From: Epiperipatus broadwayi | Lineage: Eukaryota > Onychophora > Udeonychophora > Euonychophora > Peripatidae | DNA length: 64,000 bases | NCBI GenBank assembly: GCA_028023455.1 | Contig: JAQFVV010000013.1 | Coordinates: 2,172,001-2,236,000, forward strand | Direction of reading: 5' to 3' | In this document: positions 34,021 through 45,800 of the stretch, piece after piece | Position numbering within the stretch: position 1 is the stretch's first letter | Layout of the letters: each line of letters begins with the position of its first letter | Notes under the pieces: generated by a model | The model's database searches: none | Told to the model about the DNA's origin: nothing | The model's input: only the letters and a program-made list of their open reading frames with translations | Translations under genes and position numbers: made by a program

Positions 34021-36397
34021 TCAAAAGTCATGGCTTTTTTTTCTTAAGAATAGAGGAAGTTCATATTTAAATCAATTTTATAAATACCAAACTTTTACCA
34101 AACATCAGTAATTTTCCAATTTCTTTATAAATATATATTTCAAAAATCCAGGTCTGAACCACTAACATATTTGCATTTTGATTTGTCTGACTTAAGGGCT
34201 AAATGTTTTTTATTTATTTATTAAATTTGACTGAAGAAGACTAGCAATATGAATAAGACTGTATTTTGATAACTATATTAGTGCTTCAATATCATTTATC
34301 TTTCTAAAAAGCTTATTAATTTTAATTTGGTAAAATATGTTAAATTTTTTTTGTATTCAATTCTTATATTACTTGAAAAAAAATTGCATCACATCATGAT
34401 AAAAACTATGTTATCTTCAATTTTAATTATCATATTTATAAATGTATATCTTCTAAGTTTCCTTTCCACAATCCCGTATGTGTGAAAGTTAAATGATAAA
34501 AAATAAGTTTTAAAATTACAGCATTGGAAAAAAAACCTGATTTATTTTAAATAGAAAAAATTAGAAACAGAGAATATATTATCTGGACATTATCAAGAAT
34601 GAGATAAAAAGAAGAAATTAGTAACAAGAATGAATAAAAAACATTGATCTGGAAATTTTGTGTTCGTTAGTAATGATTGACTAGATAGATTAATAGACAT
34701 TAACAGATGTGTGTAAACTGATATTGAGCACCAAAATAAGTTTTTTGTGTAGTAATCTGATCTTGAGCTCCAAAGTGAAATCCTTATGTAATGATTTTAT
34801 TTTGCGCACCAAAGTGACTGAATGCATCAATTTTATATCAATTATCCAAACTGATTTGTGCTAACAAGCCTTGAAAATTGCTTCAATAATATTTGTTCAG
34901 CAGTTAACCAATTGTTTATGAATATGATTTATAGGAAGAATATAAAAGAAATAAGAGCTCCATATTTATTTCGCCATTTATCTAAAATTCTCTATTAATT
35001 TTTGATTCACATTTTAAGATTACGTACATAATAAAAACGAATGTATATATTTTAAAATTTAATCCGAAACTTAAACTATTTTTTAAATCCATGTCATTAT
35101 AATTATAAAAAGAATGTTTTGTTATTACTCCTTATATTGAAAATTAGTCATTTTATTTCAAAAACATTTTATAACAATATTAAATATTTTCTTCAAACTC
35201 TGTTATCAGATCAAGTGATTAAACCGTTATTAGCCTACATGTTTAAATCACCACTTGTTCCATTTGGTGAGCATACAACCCCTCATCTGTTTCCAACTTG
35301 AGGCTTCTCCACACATGAGAAGATTTTAATTTAGTCAATTTTTTTATTAATAAAATAAATTTTATAAGCAATTAAATTAATCGTAAATAATCAAAATGAA
35401 GCGTTATTATTTAATGGAAAATGAAATAATTTAAATATTTTAATTAATCATATTATTCAATGTTTCTGGTGCTGGAATCAATTCAAGTATTTTTATGAAT
35501 CAGAAACATTCTTCCTACATTCTTTTTTAAAAAAAATAAAATTCATTTTGTTTGAAATATTATACTTAAAAAAAATCTAAAATATTTTAAAATAACGTAA
35601 AAAATTTAGAAGTAATTATTATTTTAAAAATATTTCATTTTTTAGTTTTACTCAATGACAATCTCAATTAGTAAACACACATACCTAGAAGTACCCCCCC
35701 CCCCCATAAATATGTCTTTGCTTCCCTTTTAGATCAGCACTTTAATAAACATAACCCTTTTATTCTCGAAGTCTTCTTTTTGCTTAACTTAAAATAATCT
35801 TCTAATAAATATGGCAATTTTAATAACATTTATTCATAATTTTTGATATCAATTCAGAGTTTTCTGTTTTGCTTTTAAAAATTCAAAAGTAAATCAGGGA
35901 TGTGTATTTTTTCTCCTAATTTATCTACTTTTACATAAACATATGTATATTTTTAAAGAAAGCATATGTGAGTGGGTGTCATCAACATCGTCATTTTAAA
36001 ACATTATGAATCCACAACATTATAGTCTCTGAGTTTAATCGTTTCTTTATTTGCAACATTTCAATAAACTATATAAAGGAAGGGCGCATTCTTTTACAAT
36101 GCATTTTAATATCTCTACTTGTCCAGCTAACAATCCATAAATGATCAATAAATACTATTTACATGAGCTTATTAGACTGAAAAGGTTTTAAGATAATCTA
36201 AGTTAGTCATTATGCATCAAGTCACCTTCTTATCTGATGGAGGATAGCATGTATGTATGAGTAGTAAATTTATAACTTACTTTTATTTTTGTTTACTTCT
36301 CTATATAAATATCTCCTTTAAATCATTATTTTCTTCATTCTTTCTATTTTTACAATTTCTTTTAAATAAATAAAGTTTTACTTCAATGCTAAAATGT
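34021..36397. other. AT-rich stretch with no recognised gene
   Basis: No gene or transposon is recognised apart from the 39 bp tandem at 34719-34830. Poly-C (about 35696-35705) and several A/T homopolymers are present. Confidence 0.5.
34719..34830. repeat. Three imperfect 39 bp tandem units
   Basis: TTGAGCACCAAAATAAG, TTGAGCTCCAAAGTGAAAT and TTGCGCACCAAAGTGAC recur about 39 bp apart, each preceded by an (A)CTGAT- or GAT-containing lead. This is a small local duplication with no coding role seen. Confidence 0.5.
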
Positions 36398-36605
36398 AAT
36401 TCTATAAGTGTTTTACACACAGACAATAAAGCTTAAAAATAAAATTTAGTAAAATATTATCTGAGTGCTTTGGGGAAATATATAACCCCATGTTCACAGA
36501 TTTAAGTTTAATGAAAAAATATATATTATGCATATGCTATGCAAACATATTTAAATCTACGTGCGTCATTCACAAAGTCCATTTTCTTGCTACGTAGCAA
36601 GCTTC
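36398..36605 (-). repeat. Left inverted repeat of the Penelope-like element
   Basis: It begins AATTCTATAAGTGTTTTACA and runs through CCCATGTTCACAGATTTAAG to CATTCACAAAG and GCAAGC. It is the reverse complement of 38840-39047, with a few indels near its inner end. Confidence 0.85.
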
Positions 36606-36836
36606 TTTAACTTTTTTTTTTTTTTGTATCATTTCTCTGTACAAACAATACTTGTTGCTGATAGTTGAAAAATGTGGCCAGTAGTTTTCTCATGTAGTTT
36701 TTTTTTAAAACAATTATTAAATATCGGTATCTCGATCTGTACATTACAACAGAGACTGTATTTCTTACATGTGATCAATTAAATATAATATCCAACTGCT
36801 ACAGAATAATTAATTAATAAATCAATTTTTAATTAC

Positions 36837-38885
36837 TACAGAATTAGGGCAAATTTACAAAAACAGCTTCTTAAATCTATAACCAACAGATGCAAGAAAG
36901 CTTTAAAAAAAGAACAGAAAAGAGGGAATATTATTGCAGTTAATGCCATCATTCCACAATTTATCACATATATGTGCAATAAACAAACAGTTAGACTTAT
37001 ACGGAATTTGAACGAAAATTAAAATTTCTTGCAAATAAGCAAAATGTTAGGTTTGTAAATTCAGGTAGAAATGATTACGTTAACCTTACAAATTTTAACA
37101 TTCCTGATGAAATTAAAACAGTTCTTCAACAAAGCCCCAAATTTATTGGTGGTCAATGGAAACAACCAAGAATGGAGGTAATTGCATGTGTGGAAGCAGC
37201 TCTTATGAACAGACCTAATAATGATGAAATCGTCAACTTAATAGCTAACACTATGAAGAAGAAACAATTTAATAACAAACCAAACTATTGGAATAATATG
37301 ATATCACGCACTAAACAATATGTTCATGAATAACAATGATTATTTAGTTAAAGTTAACACACAGATTAATAAATTAAACTTTGAACAATTAAATGATTTC
37401 AATTATAAACTAAATAGAGATAAGTTTGTATCTAATATACTTCAATGTGATAAAATCTTCTTTAAATCAGAATACCTCAGATTTTATCCTTCGACCTCTC
37501 CCCCTCGAATTTTTTGCAAATATAAAACTTCATAACCCTGATGCACCCTCAGGCTTATGCTTGATTTTGGAGCATCACACTATTTTCAAACTGCTAGTAT
37601 AATTAATCGATGGCTTATAGATGAATTAGGTTTTGGAAGTTATAGCATTAAATCTTCTTTCAAGTTTGTAAACAAAATTAAAAAAGCAATTATATATCCA
37701 ACATTTAAAATTGCATCTTTAGACATTACAGAATTATAGGATCTATTGCTAATAAACAATCCATTAAATTAATTAGTCAAGAACTTACAGATAAAAACTT
37801 TTCATCTACATGGTTAGAATTCATCATTGATTTCTTAAAGTGACTTGATAATAATATAATTGCTATATCATATGCAGAATGGTTGGCCCATGGGGCTTCC
37901 ATTAAATGGCATTATTTTCAGTATAGTTCTCAACCACTTTGAACAGCAAATATTGCCTAAATACTTTAATGCCACACCAAATATTATATATACACATTAT
38001 GTTGACGACATATTTATAGCTGCTACAGAAAATATACTTGATATACAAAACAATTAGCATAATCTCACCAAACTTAACCTCACTATAGTTTGGGAAGATC
38101 CACATTAAGAAGTTAAATACCTGGATATTCAAATTAGTAAACATATATGTAAGCTGGATTACTGAATGATTGTAAAACCTGTAGAAAAGGCTTAATTCAC
38201 CCTGACTGACAAGTACCTCAAACTAACAAACTTGCAACCCTCTCAGCATTTCTTTTTAGAAATTACTCATGCAAATATGAAGATGATATGAGAGATAATC
38301 TAATATATTATATAGATGATCTTGTCAAAATAGGACATAAAAGGACAATTATCAATAAAAAAGTTAAACTATTTTTCTATAAAATAAATCATCAACAACA
38401 GAAAGCAAACAAACCATGCATCCTTATTCCATATATCTACTCACTATCCAAACAAATAATTAATAAACTTTCCAATGAATTTGAAATTGCCTTTCATTCA
38501 TCTCCTTCCACTAACAGATTAATAAATAATACTAAAGACAAAATAACACCTGAATTGATTCCTCATGTTGTATATAAAATTACATGCCCCTACAATAATT
38601 GCCACTCCTCATATTATGGTGAAACCAAGCAAATATTGTAACCAGATTATCTCAACAAATATTTATATAATAGGACAAACAAAAGCACGGGGTATTCAAT
38701 ATTTGAAGAACATGAGAAAACTCCTGGCCACATTTTTCAATCATTAGCAGCAAGTATTGTTTGTACAAAGAGAAATGACACAAAAAGAAAGGTTAAAGAA
38801 ACTTACATAGCAAGCGATCCTACAGCAATTAATCAAAGAGAGGCTTGCTTTTTCATTTCAAGAAAATGACCTTTGTGAATGATGC
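36837..38885 (+). pseudogene. Penelope-like polyprotein: RT plus GIY-YIG endonuclease
   Basis: The N-terminal part is open at 36837-37005 (NRCKKALKKEQKRGN, then IIPQFITYMCN) and, one shift later, at 37007-37333 (NFNIPDEIKTVLQQSPKFIG, then MEVIACVEAAL). Reverse transcriptase: RIFCKYK near 37505, FGASHYFQTASIINRWL at 37563-37615, motif A with IASLDITEL ending at a TAG (37737-37739), QNGWPMGLPLNGIIFSIVL (motif B) at 37875-37930 and HYVDDIFIA at about 37995-38023. A linker follows with NRLINNTKDK at 38515-38545. The endonuclease has VVYKITCPYNN, SYYGET near 38613-38632, and a C-terminal TKRNDTKRKVKETYIASDPT then NQREACFFISRK near 38770-38868. Reverse transcriptase copies the RNA; the GIY-YIG nuclease nicks target DNA. 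At least six stops or shifts interrupt it. Confidence 0.85.
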
Positions 38886-39047
38886 ATGGTTTAAATATGT
38901 TTGCATAGCATGTGCATAATATATTTTTTTTCATTAAACTTAAATCTGTGAACATGGGATTACATATTTCTCGAAAGCGCTCAGATAATATTTTATTAAA
39001 TTTTATTTTTAAGCTTCAGTGTCTGTGTGTAAAACACTTATAGAATT
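38840..39047 (+). repeat. Right inverted repeat / 3' end of the Penelope-like element
   Basis: This contains the last coding bases of the endonuclease and the 3' untranslated end, finishing with GTGTGTAAAACACTTATAG. It pairs with 36398-36605. Confidence 0.85.
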
Positions 39048-40089
39048 TCTTTTAATATTCCCTATCAATCTATTTTATTTATTTTGGTGATGACTTTTAA
39101 TTCACTTACCCCCCCCCCCCACAAGTATTTACTTTTATTTACTGAGCTTATTCTTTTCATCTTTTTCACATTTTAATTTATCAGAAAAGTTTCCTTTTTT
39201 CTATTTTAGGTCTGTATTATCACCTTATATAATGCTGAAATAACCACTTCTCAAAAAAATTTTTTTTTAGTTATCCATTTTTTTTCATTCATTTTTTTGA
39301 CTGATCGAGTAAAAATAAAAAATGAAATAAAGATTGTTAATGAAATTTATTGGAATGTTAATTAATTTTACATTAATTTTTTTTTTTTTGCCCACCACTC
39401 ATAATAACTAACATCTTGGGAAGATTGTAGGCCCTCGAAACTGTATATTTAACAAAAACCCAGGTTGTCATCTTGGGTTATTTGAAAATTCACAAGTACC
39501 ATATTTTTCACTTATAACATGCATATGTATGTACACAAATTATTTATCAAGTGCATATTCACTATTTTCTGAAACTTTTATTATTATACTAAATTCACTT
39601 CCCCCCTCCCTTTATGAAAAATCTTGTATTATAGTACTATAGTATTGTTTCTTATGAATGAATATTATTTATTCCTAAATATCTATCAATAAAACTTTTG
39701 TTCTACTATTGATTTATAGGAATTTATGAAAGCAATTATTGTTTTACTTTAATTAAATTTTAAAAGTTGATTTGCAATATTCATCTAGCATTTTTTAAAT
39801 TGCATTTGATATTTATTCTTTTGTGACACAGTTAATGTAAAAAAAAATTAAAAAAATTACAAAGTTAATGTGTAAACTAAACTCCCCAAGTTCCCTCCCC
39901 CCTCATTCATTGTTTGTCATTCTCTAAATAGAATTTATTTCAGAGGTTGGAGGTACCTCTAAGTCATTAAACTTTTATAGTGTAAAAATGTTGGAAAACT
40001 ATTTTTAAAAAAGCCCTGATGTTGCCTAAAAAAAAAAATACATTGTTAGTTTATTTTATATGGAATGTAGATGGTGCTCCTATTTCTTT
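39048..40089. other. AT-rich stretch with no recognised gene
   Basis: Poly-C near 39110-39120 and a short near-palindrome around 39459-39480 (ACCCAGG...CTTGGGT) are all that stands out. Confidence 0.45.
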
Positions 40090-41900
40090 ATGTGTGTGTA
40101 TTTTAGAAAATGGATGAGATGGAATAAACAGGAATATGTATAATAAAACTAAGGAAGCAAGCATATGTTAATTATTAAGAGGTGAGAATGTTGAGAAAAT
40201 ATAAATCAAGATGTATTATTAGTTAGAGAAGTAAGAATGGAAAATAAAAATCTTCAAAGACTCATTAACAGAAATTATGCTGAAAAAAGTAAGAAATAGA
40301 AAAATAAAATTTTGGAGGCATATAAATGTCAAAATTATAAATAAGTTGAAATAATCCCGAGATGAATCAGAGGAGATGATTCTTAAGATTTTGAATGAAT
40401 ATGGTACAAAAATAAAATGGGTTGGTAATAAAATAAAATATAAAGAGATTTATTCAGCAGAATTTCAGAAATGCCAAGTTATAAAAAAAGGTAAAAATGA
40501 TAGAAACAATGAAGTAAATAAGAATTGGAAAATTAATATGAATAAATGTGTTTGTTGAGTATGTTTGAATAAAAATATGACAGGAAATATATGAAAAGTG
40601 GGTAAGCTTGCAAAATAAATTTTAAAGATAATGATAAAAACTTAAAATATTTAGATGACTATAGATCTAGTATAGAATTAAGTAAAATGCATAAAATGTT
40701 TGCATATGTTATGAAATAAGGCCATGTGTTGGATGTTAAACAGTCGTATTATAAGAAAATGCAAAATGATTTTAGAAAGAAGCTTTTTTAGATATAGAAA
40801 AGTATCTGATAGAATGTAAGTCAAGAGAGAAAGAGTTCTAATTACATTACTAAATTTTTTATAATATATATGTATATCAATTAAACAGTTTAACTTGTGA
40901 GGGTGCATCTGAAACAAAGATGTCCTTTATCTCCATTGTTTATGGTAAATGTCTTATAGTAATTATTATAATTAGTAAGGTTGTATACAGGGTTGCATGT
41001 GGAAAAACAGAAATATATTTTAAATCATTAGTTATCATCATCATCATCATTATTATTATTATTATTACTACTACTACTACTGCTATGGGGGATAGTAAAA
41101 TACAACTATTCTTTTAGATAGATATGCAGAATTTGAGAAAGTATGATGTGTATTAGTGTTAAAAAACTATAAAATACCCCTGATGCTGATTTTAAAAAAA
41201 TGACTATATTATAGAGCTTATTTTATTTTGTATGTGAAGTATAGGGGGCGCTTGTTGTTTTTTGTGTCAGTGGAGTGTATGTACATTAGAAAGAGAATAT
41301 AGCTTGATAAAGAATGTTCTTAGATGAACGAGACATGAATATTAGATTTGAATATAAAAATTGTAAATAAGTAAAGAAAAGGAATTATCTGAAAAAATGA
41401 GCAGTAGATATGAAATTTTGAAGAAGAAAATTTTAAAAATGATATTTGAGTTGTGCATTATTTTGCTTATAAAGATATGAAGAATGTGAAGTATAATACA
41501 AGGGTACGAGTGTTCTAAATTAAAAAAAATTGCAGTAACAAAATTATTTGGAAGAAATACTAATGGATTTTGTGAAAAAAGACTCAAAAAGATATAGAGA
41601 GATATGTACTAAAAACATATATAAAATTCAACCTATTTTCCTTCAAATAGCCTCTGTTATAGAAAATGTTTTAGGTTGACTTTTATCTGAAATGAAGAAT
41701 CAAAAGTTTTTTAATAGATTAATGTTTATTTATAAAGATAGGATGTAAAAAAAAAGTGATAGTAATTTATTTCATATGCTCATGATTATGAAGTGGAATG
41801 AACAAGTAGAGAAATAGATGATTTTGAAGAGTGATTAATAACACAATAATAAAGAAAAAAGAAAAATACAAAAAAGCTGAATGTTTTAATATTTTGTAAC
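40090..41900 (+). pseudogene. Purine-rich relic of a LINE
   Basis: The plus strand is strongly A/G-rich over about 1.8 kb, unlike its flanks, as in coding strands of many LINEs. Two reverse transcriptase blocks can be recognised. The first is an LDIEK/VSDRM string near 40788-40818, where active elements have (I/L)DxEKAFDRV. The second is a KRCPLSPLFMVNVL-like string near 40915-40960, where the family has QGCPLSPLLFN. A 60-codon open frame at 40376-40558 is Lys/Asn-rich without a recognised domain. The catalytic FADD-type box was not found. The strand bias is the main support, so this stays tentative. Confidence 0.45.
41033..41084. repeat. Compound trinucleotide microsatellite
   Basis: (ATC)n passes into (ATT)n and then (ACT)n within about 50 bases. 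Confidence 0.85.
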
Positions 41901-42189
41901 AAATAATGGCTATTAAATATATAGCAATGAAAATATAAAATATTTATGCAGTAATAATCTTCAAATGTGCCATATTGTAAGAATCTTTTAGAAGCCAGAT
42001 TACTTTCTAGTCAATTTGTAAAAACTTGTAAATTAAGTCTTTTCATATTATGTAATTGACTAATCCTATGCAAAATGAATTGTTTATGAATAATAAAAAT
42101 CTGATTGCTAAAGGATTTTTGTACTATTCACAGCTGAAGATGATTACTTTATAAATTATTATATATTCTTAGCACCACATATTTAATAA

Positions 42190-42800
42190 ACATGGCTTGT
42201 TTATAGGTAGTAAAATCTATCAAATTTATATTATTATGATCTGAAATTATGAGCCAATTGGATTGAGGCTTATGCAACATTTTGTCCCTATAAAATATTA
42301 ATGATTGACCTAATACATGACTATCTTGGAGATGATATATCAATTTTTCATCTGATTAGATTATTACATTGATGTGAAGATGCTATTTGCTAGTTTATTA
42401 AAAAATGACTCTAGAAAATCTGACTTATAAAAAATTCTTATATGTGCATTTGAAGATTATTAATTCATAAAAACATATTTAAAAGCTATTGTTTGTTTAC
42501 AGGGCTGTTAAAATTAATAGAGCTTATATCTGCTTTATAATCTGAAATTATGAGCTTGTTAAACTGAGACTTTGCTCATAATGTAATGTTTTGTTCCTGT
42601 GAAATGTCAATGATTGATTTATTGCCATATAAGATTTTGGAAATTAAATGAAATTGTATTCATTTTTTATTTAATTAGTTGATTATATTATTATGAGAGT
42701 GTTATATGCAAGTTTATTAATGTATCTCTAGAAAATCTGACTTTTAAAAAATTCTTTTTCTATGCACATTTAAAAATTATTATTTCATAAAAATTAGAAT
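42190..42800. repeat. Tandem duplication of about 310 bp
   Basis: Two adjacent diverged units share TCTGAAATTATGAGC (42239 and 42541), AATG(T/...)CAATGATTGA, TATT(A/...)TGA and CTAGAAAATCTGACTT (42411 and 42728), and ATTCATAAAAA-like ends. The offset grows from 302 to 317 bp, so indels have accumulated. There is no coding potential. No third copy was found. Confidence 0.7.
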
Positions 42801-45800
42801 TATAGATATAAAATGTATACTATTTTTGTTTTTCCTTATTTAGTTATTTTTTATTTTATGAATACTGAGAATCCATTCAATAGTCCTATCTTTTTTTCAT
42901 TATTCCAGCTAATGATTGTAAAGTTTGACCACTTTAAAGTTTTGAAATTAAAAACCCCTATTTGTCTAGCTTAACCTTAATGATAGACGGTTTTGATCTT
43001 TTGACTAAAGAATAATATACCAAAACAAAGTGTCACATGATTTTCCTAATCAAATGTAACCCACATAAACAGCAGTAACTCAATTTGCTCACAACTGACT
43101 ATGTAAAATGAAGTAATCAATAAAAATAATGACATTAGCACCAGATTTCCAGTCTACTTTCTGATTATTAGCTATCAACAGTAAGAAATGTGAAATTTCT
43201 CATATCCATCCAGGATCTACTTTTCATTGTTAAATAAATGTTTTCTTAGTTTCAACCCTTAGACTGTTGAAATCTTGAAATCATTAGTTTGAATAATTAA
43301 AAGTCATCATTGGATGACCTTGTGCAATCCATAGTTTCTCTTTGACATCCAACAGATTGAAATATATAAATAGTTCTTGCTTGCTATAAGTTGTCCTAGA
43401 GTAGAGTAATACAGGTGGATCACTACTATTAATATAGTCACTAAATTACTTAATTACTGATCTGAACAGGGAAATATTGTTGAGTTCAAAACCTTTAAAT
43501 GCTTGAAAAGTCAACAACAACCTTGAATATCACAACAAGAAAAAAAGATGGTTGTTATGTATTCAGTAATACAAAACTGTGTTCACTAATAAAGAAAGTT
43601 AATATTCTAATTTTTTTGCCATTACTATTTGGTATTTATTAATTATTTACCCTTAATCAGAAGATTCAGATTCAGAAAAAGATTGAGCCAATGATTACTC
43701 TGTTTTAATACATATTTTAAAATCACCTTTTCTATAATCAGATCTCCGTTTTAATGTCAATACTTGCCTCCTTTAGCATCATCTAATCTTTTTTTCTTTT
43801 ATCTTTCTAATTTCTCTTACAAGTTCTTTTCTTCAAGTCTTCCTTTAGACTTTGTTTTTTTTACTCTTAATTTTATTTGCACTGTTTCCAAATAGTAATT
43901 AATAAAAATCTTCTGTGATACCTAAACTTTGAACAAATCACTTCAAAGTGATATTCTTATATTTATTTTTTACCTGTATATAACATAGCACTTTATGAAA
44001 TACTGATTATAATTATAATTCGGAAATACAGCTTTTACCATTCTCCAATTCTCTATTGTTGACTGCATCAGTGAAATTGGTGTTTCACTATAATTTTAAT
44101 ACTGTTTTTGACTATTAATGGCATTTATTTTCATCTGAAGCAAACTTTCATTTCTGAAAGACTTCAACCCCTTCTCTAATTTTAGCTATCCATTATATTC
44201 TATCAACATTCATATCTTTAGAGGATCGTTGGGATAATCTAGACAGGAAGGGAGGGGGAATCTTATTATACATGCCTATTTTAGAGTTTCCCCCCAAAAC
44301 AGACATGCACATGTATATATGCGTACGTGCGTAAACAAAACTATTATCAGAAATTTAAACACATGAAAACTACATATCTTTATTACATCTGACAGCGAAT
44401 ATAACATTTAGATAAAGTGGGGAGGGGGGAATAATTTTTTTAAAAAAATTTCTGGTTATGCGCGTGTGTGAATACACATTGGCAAACATTAAGGAAGTAC
44501 GTGATTGCTTAATGTTTTCTTAAAATTATAAGATTTTTTATTATTAATATTAAAGTGAATTAATAAATAATTTTTCAACACAACTTTGAAATATTAGTGT
44601 TCACAAGTTCTAATTCAATAATTGATCAATTCAGCTAAAGATTAATCCCATATGCACCGAACCATCTGCCTCTAAATAAAAGTAATAGGATTATCTGACT
44701 TAACAACTTACATTCCTATGAATCTTCACTCGAAACCTTTTTTTTAAATGTACATAATCTTGGATCTCAATTGCATTTACTAAAAGAAAAATATTTAAAA
44801 ATATAAATCTATTATTCATCTCTCGTCTTAAAAATTAATTAATAACTCTTTTAATAATATGAATAAAATGTCAATGCCTTCCAGATACAAATCTTTAAAA
44901 AAAAAAAAAATCAATAAAGTATGGGTGAGGGAGAAAAAATTAGCATTGGGTTATGCAATATGCTAAATATCTCTTTTTAAAAAAATAAGCATTAAACGGG
45001 AATATAAAGGCATATTTAGTAAAAATTTTGCTCAATGGGAGATAGGTATCTAAGCAAAAGCCTACTCTGACATAACACTTTATTATCGTTGATATAATGT
45101 CATTGCTTACCAACTCCGAATAATCAATACTTATAGTTTATGGTATATTGTATGTGTAATATATTAAAAAAAAAAAATAGCAAGATGACTTTCCTACATA
45201 TATCTAATCTTCATCTAATAGGAGCAATCCATCCCTCATGAGTCTATTCATGGACATTCAAATAAATCAATAGATACTAGGTTAGCTTCTGTCCATTCAT
45301 TAGTTATTCTTATGAAAGATTTGCTCATAATAGAAATCAATTAAGTATATACTTAGTTTATTCTGTTAAACCTATACTGTTAAGAGTATTTAGGTTCAAT
45401 GGGTATTAAAAATGTAGTCAATTGAGCAAATAACAGAAATAAATGTGAGCTGCTATAAATCAGTTTCAAATTACCATTTTCTATTTATAGAATGATGTAA
45501 ACTGATCCTGTTAACTATTTTAATTTCTGGTTCAAATAAAAGCAACAACAATTAATTTATATTAAAAGTTTTAGTAAGTTATTTTATCCAGTTCATATTA
45601 GACTAAAAGGATTATTTATTGCTGTGAAATGTCATGTTCCAAAATAAAATTTATTTTATTAAAGTCCATTATTGAAGAGAACACCTGAAAGATTGAGTTT
45701 CAACTGAAAAATTGTTTAAAATTTTTAAAAGAGAAAAAATCAACTAACAATTTAGTTTGACAAGCCTTAGCAAGAAAAGATACTTCAAAATACAATTCAT

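Larger units (their letters stand above)
36398..39047 (+). mobile_element. Penelope-like retroelement with inverted terminal repeats
   Basis: A 2.65 kb unit bounded by inverted repeats of about 208 bp: 36398-36605 and 38840-39047. Inside, on the plus strand, are a Penelope-type N-terminal region, a reverse transcriptase with YVDD, and a C-terminal GIY-YIG endonuclease. That combination defines Penelope-like elements. The left repeat includes the reverse complement of the last coding bases of the endonuclease, so it is an inverted copy of the element's own 3' end. Complex inverted or tandem terminal arrangements are known for this group. Several stops and frameshifts make it inactive. Confidence 0.85.
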
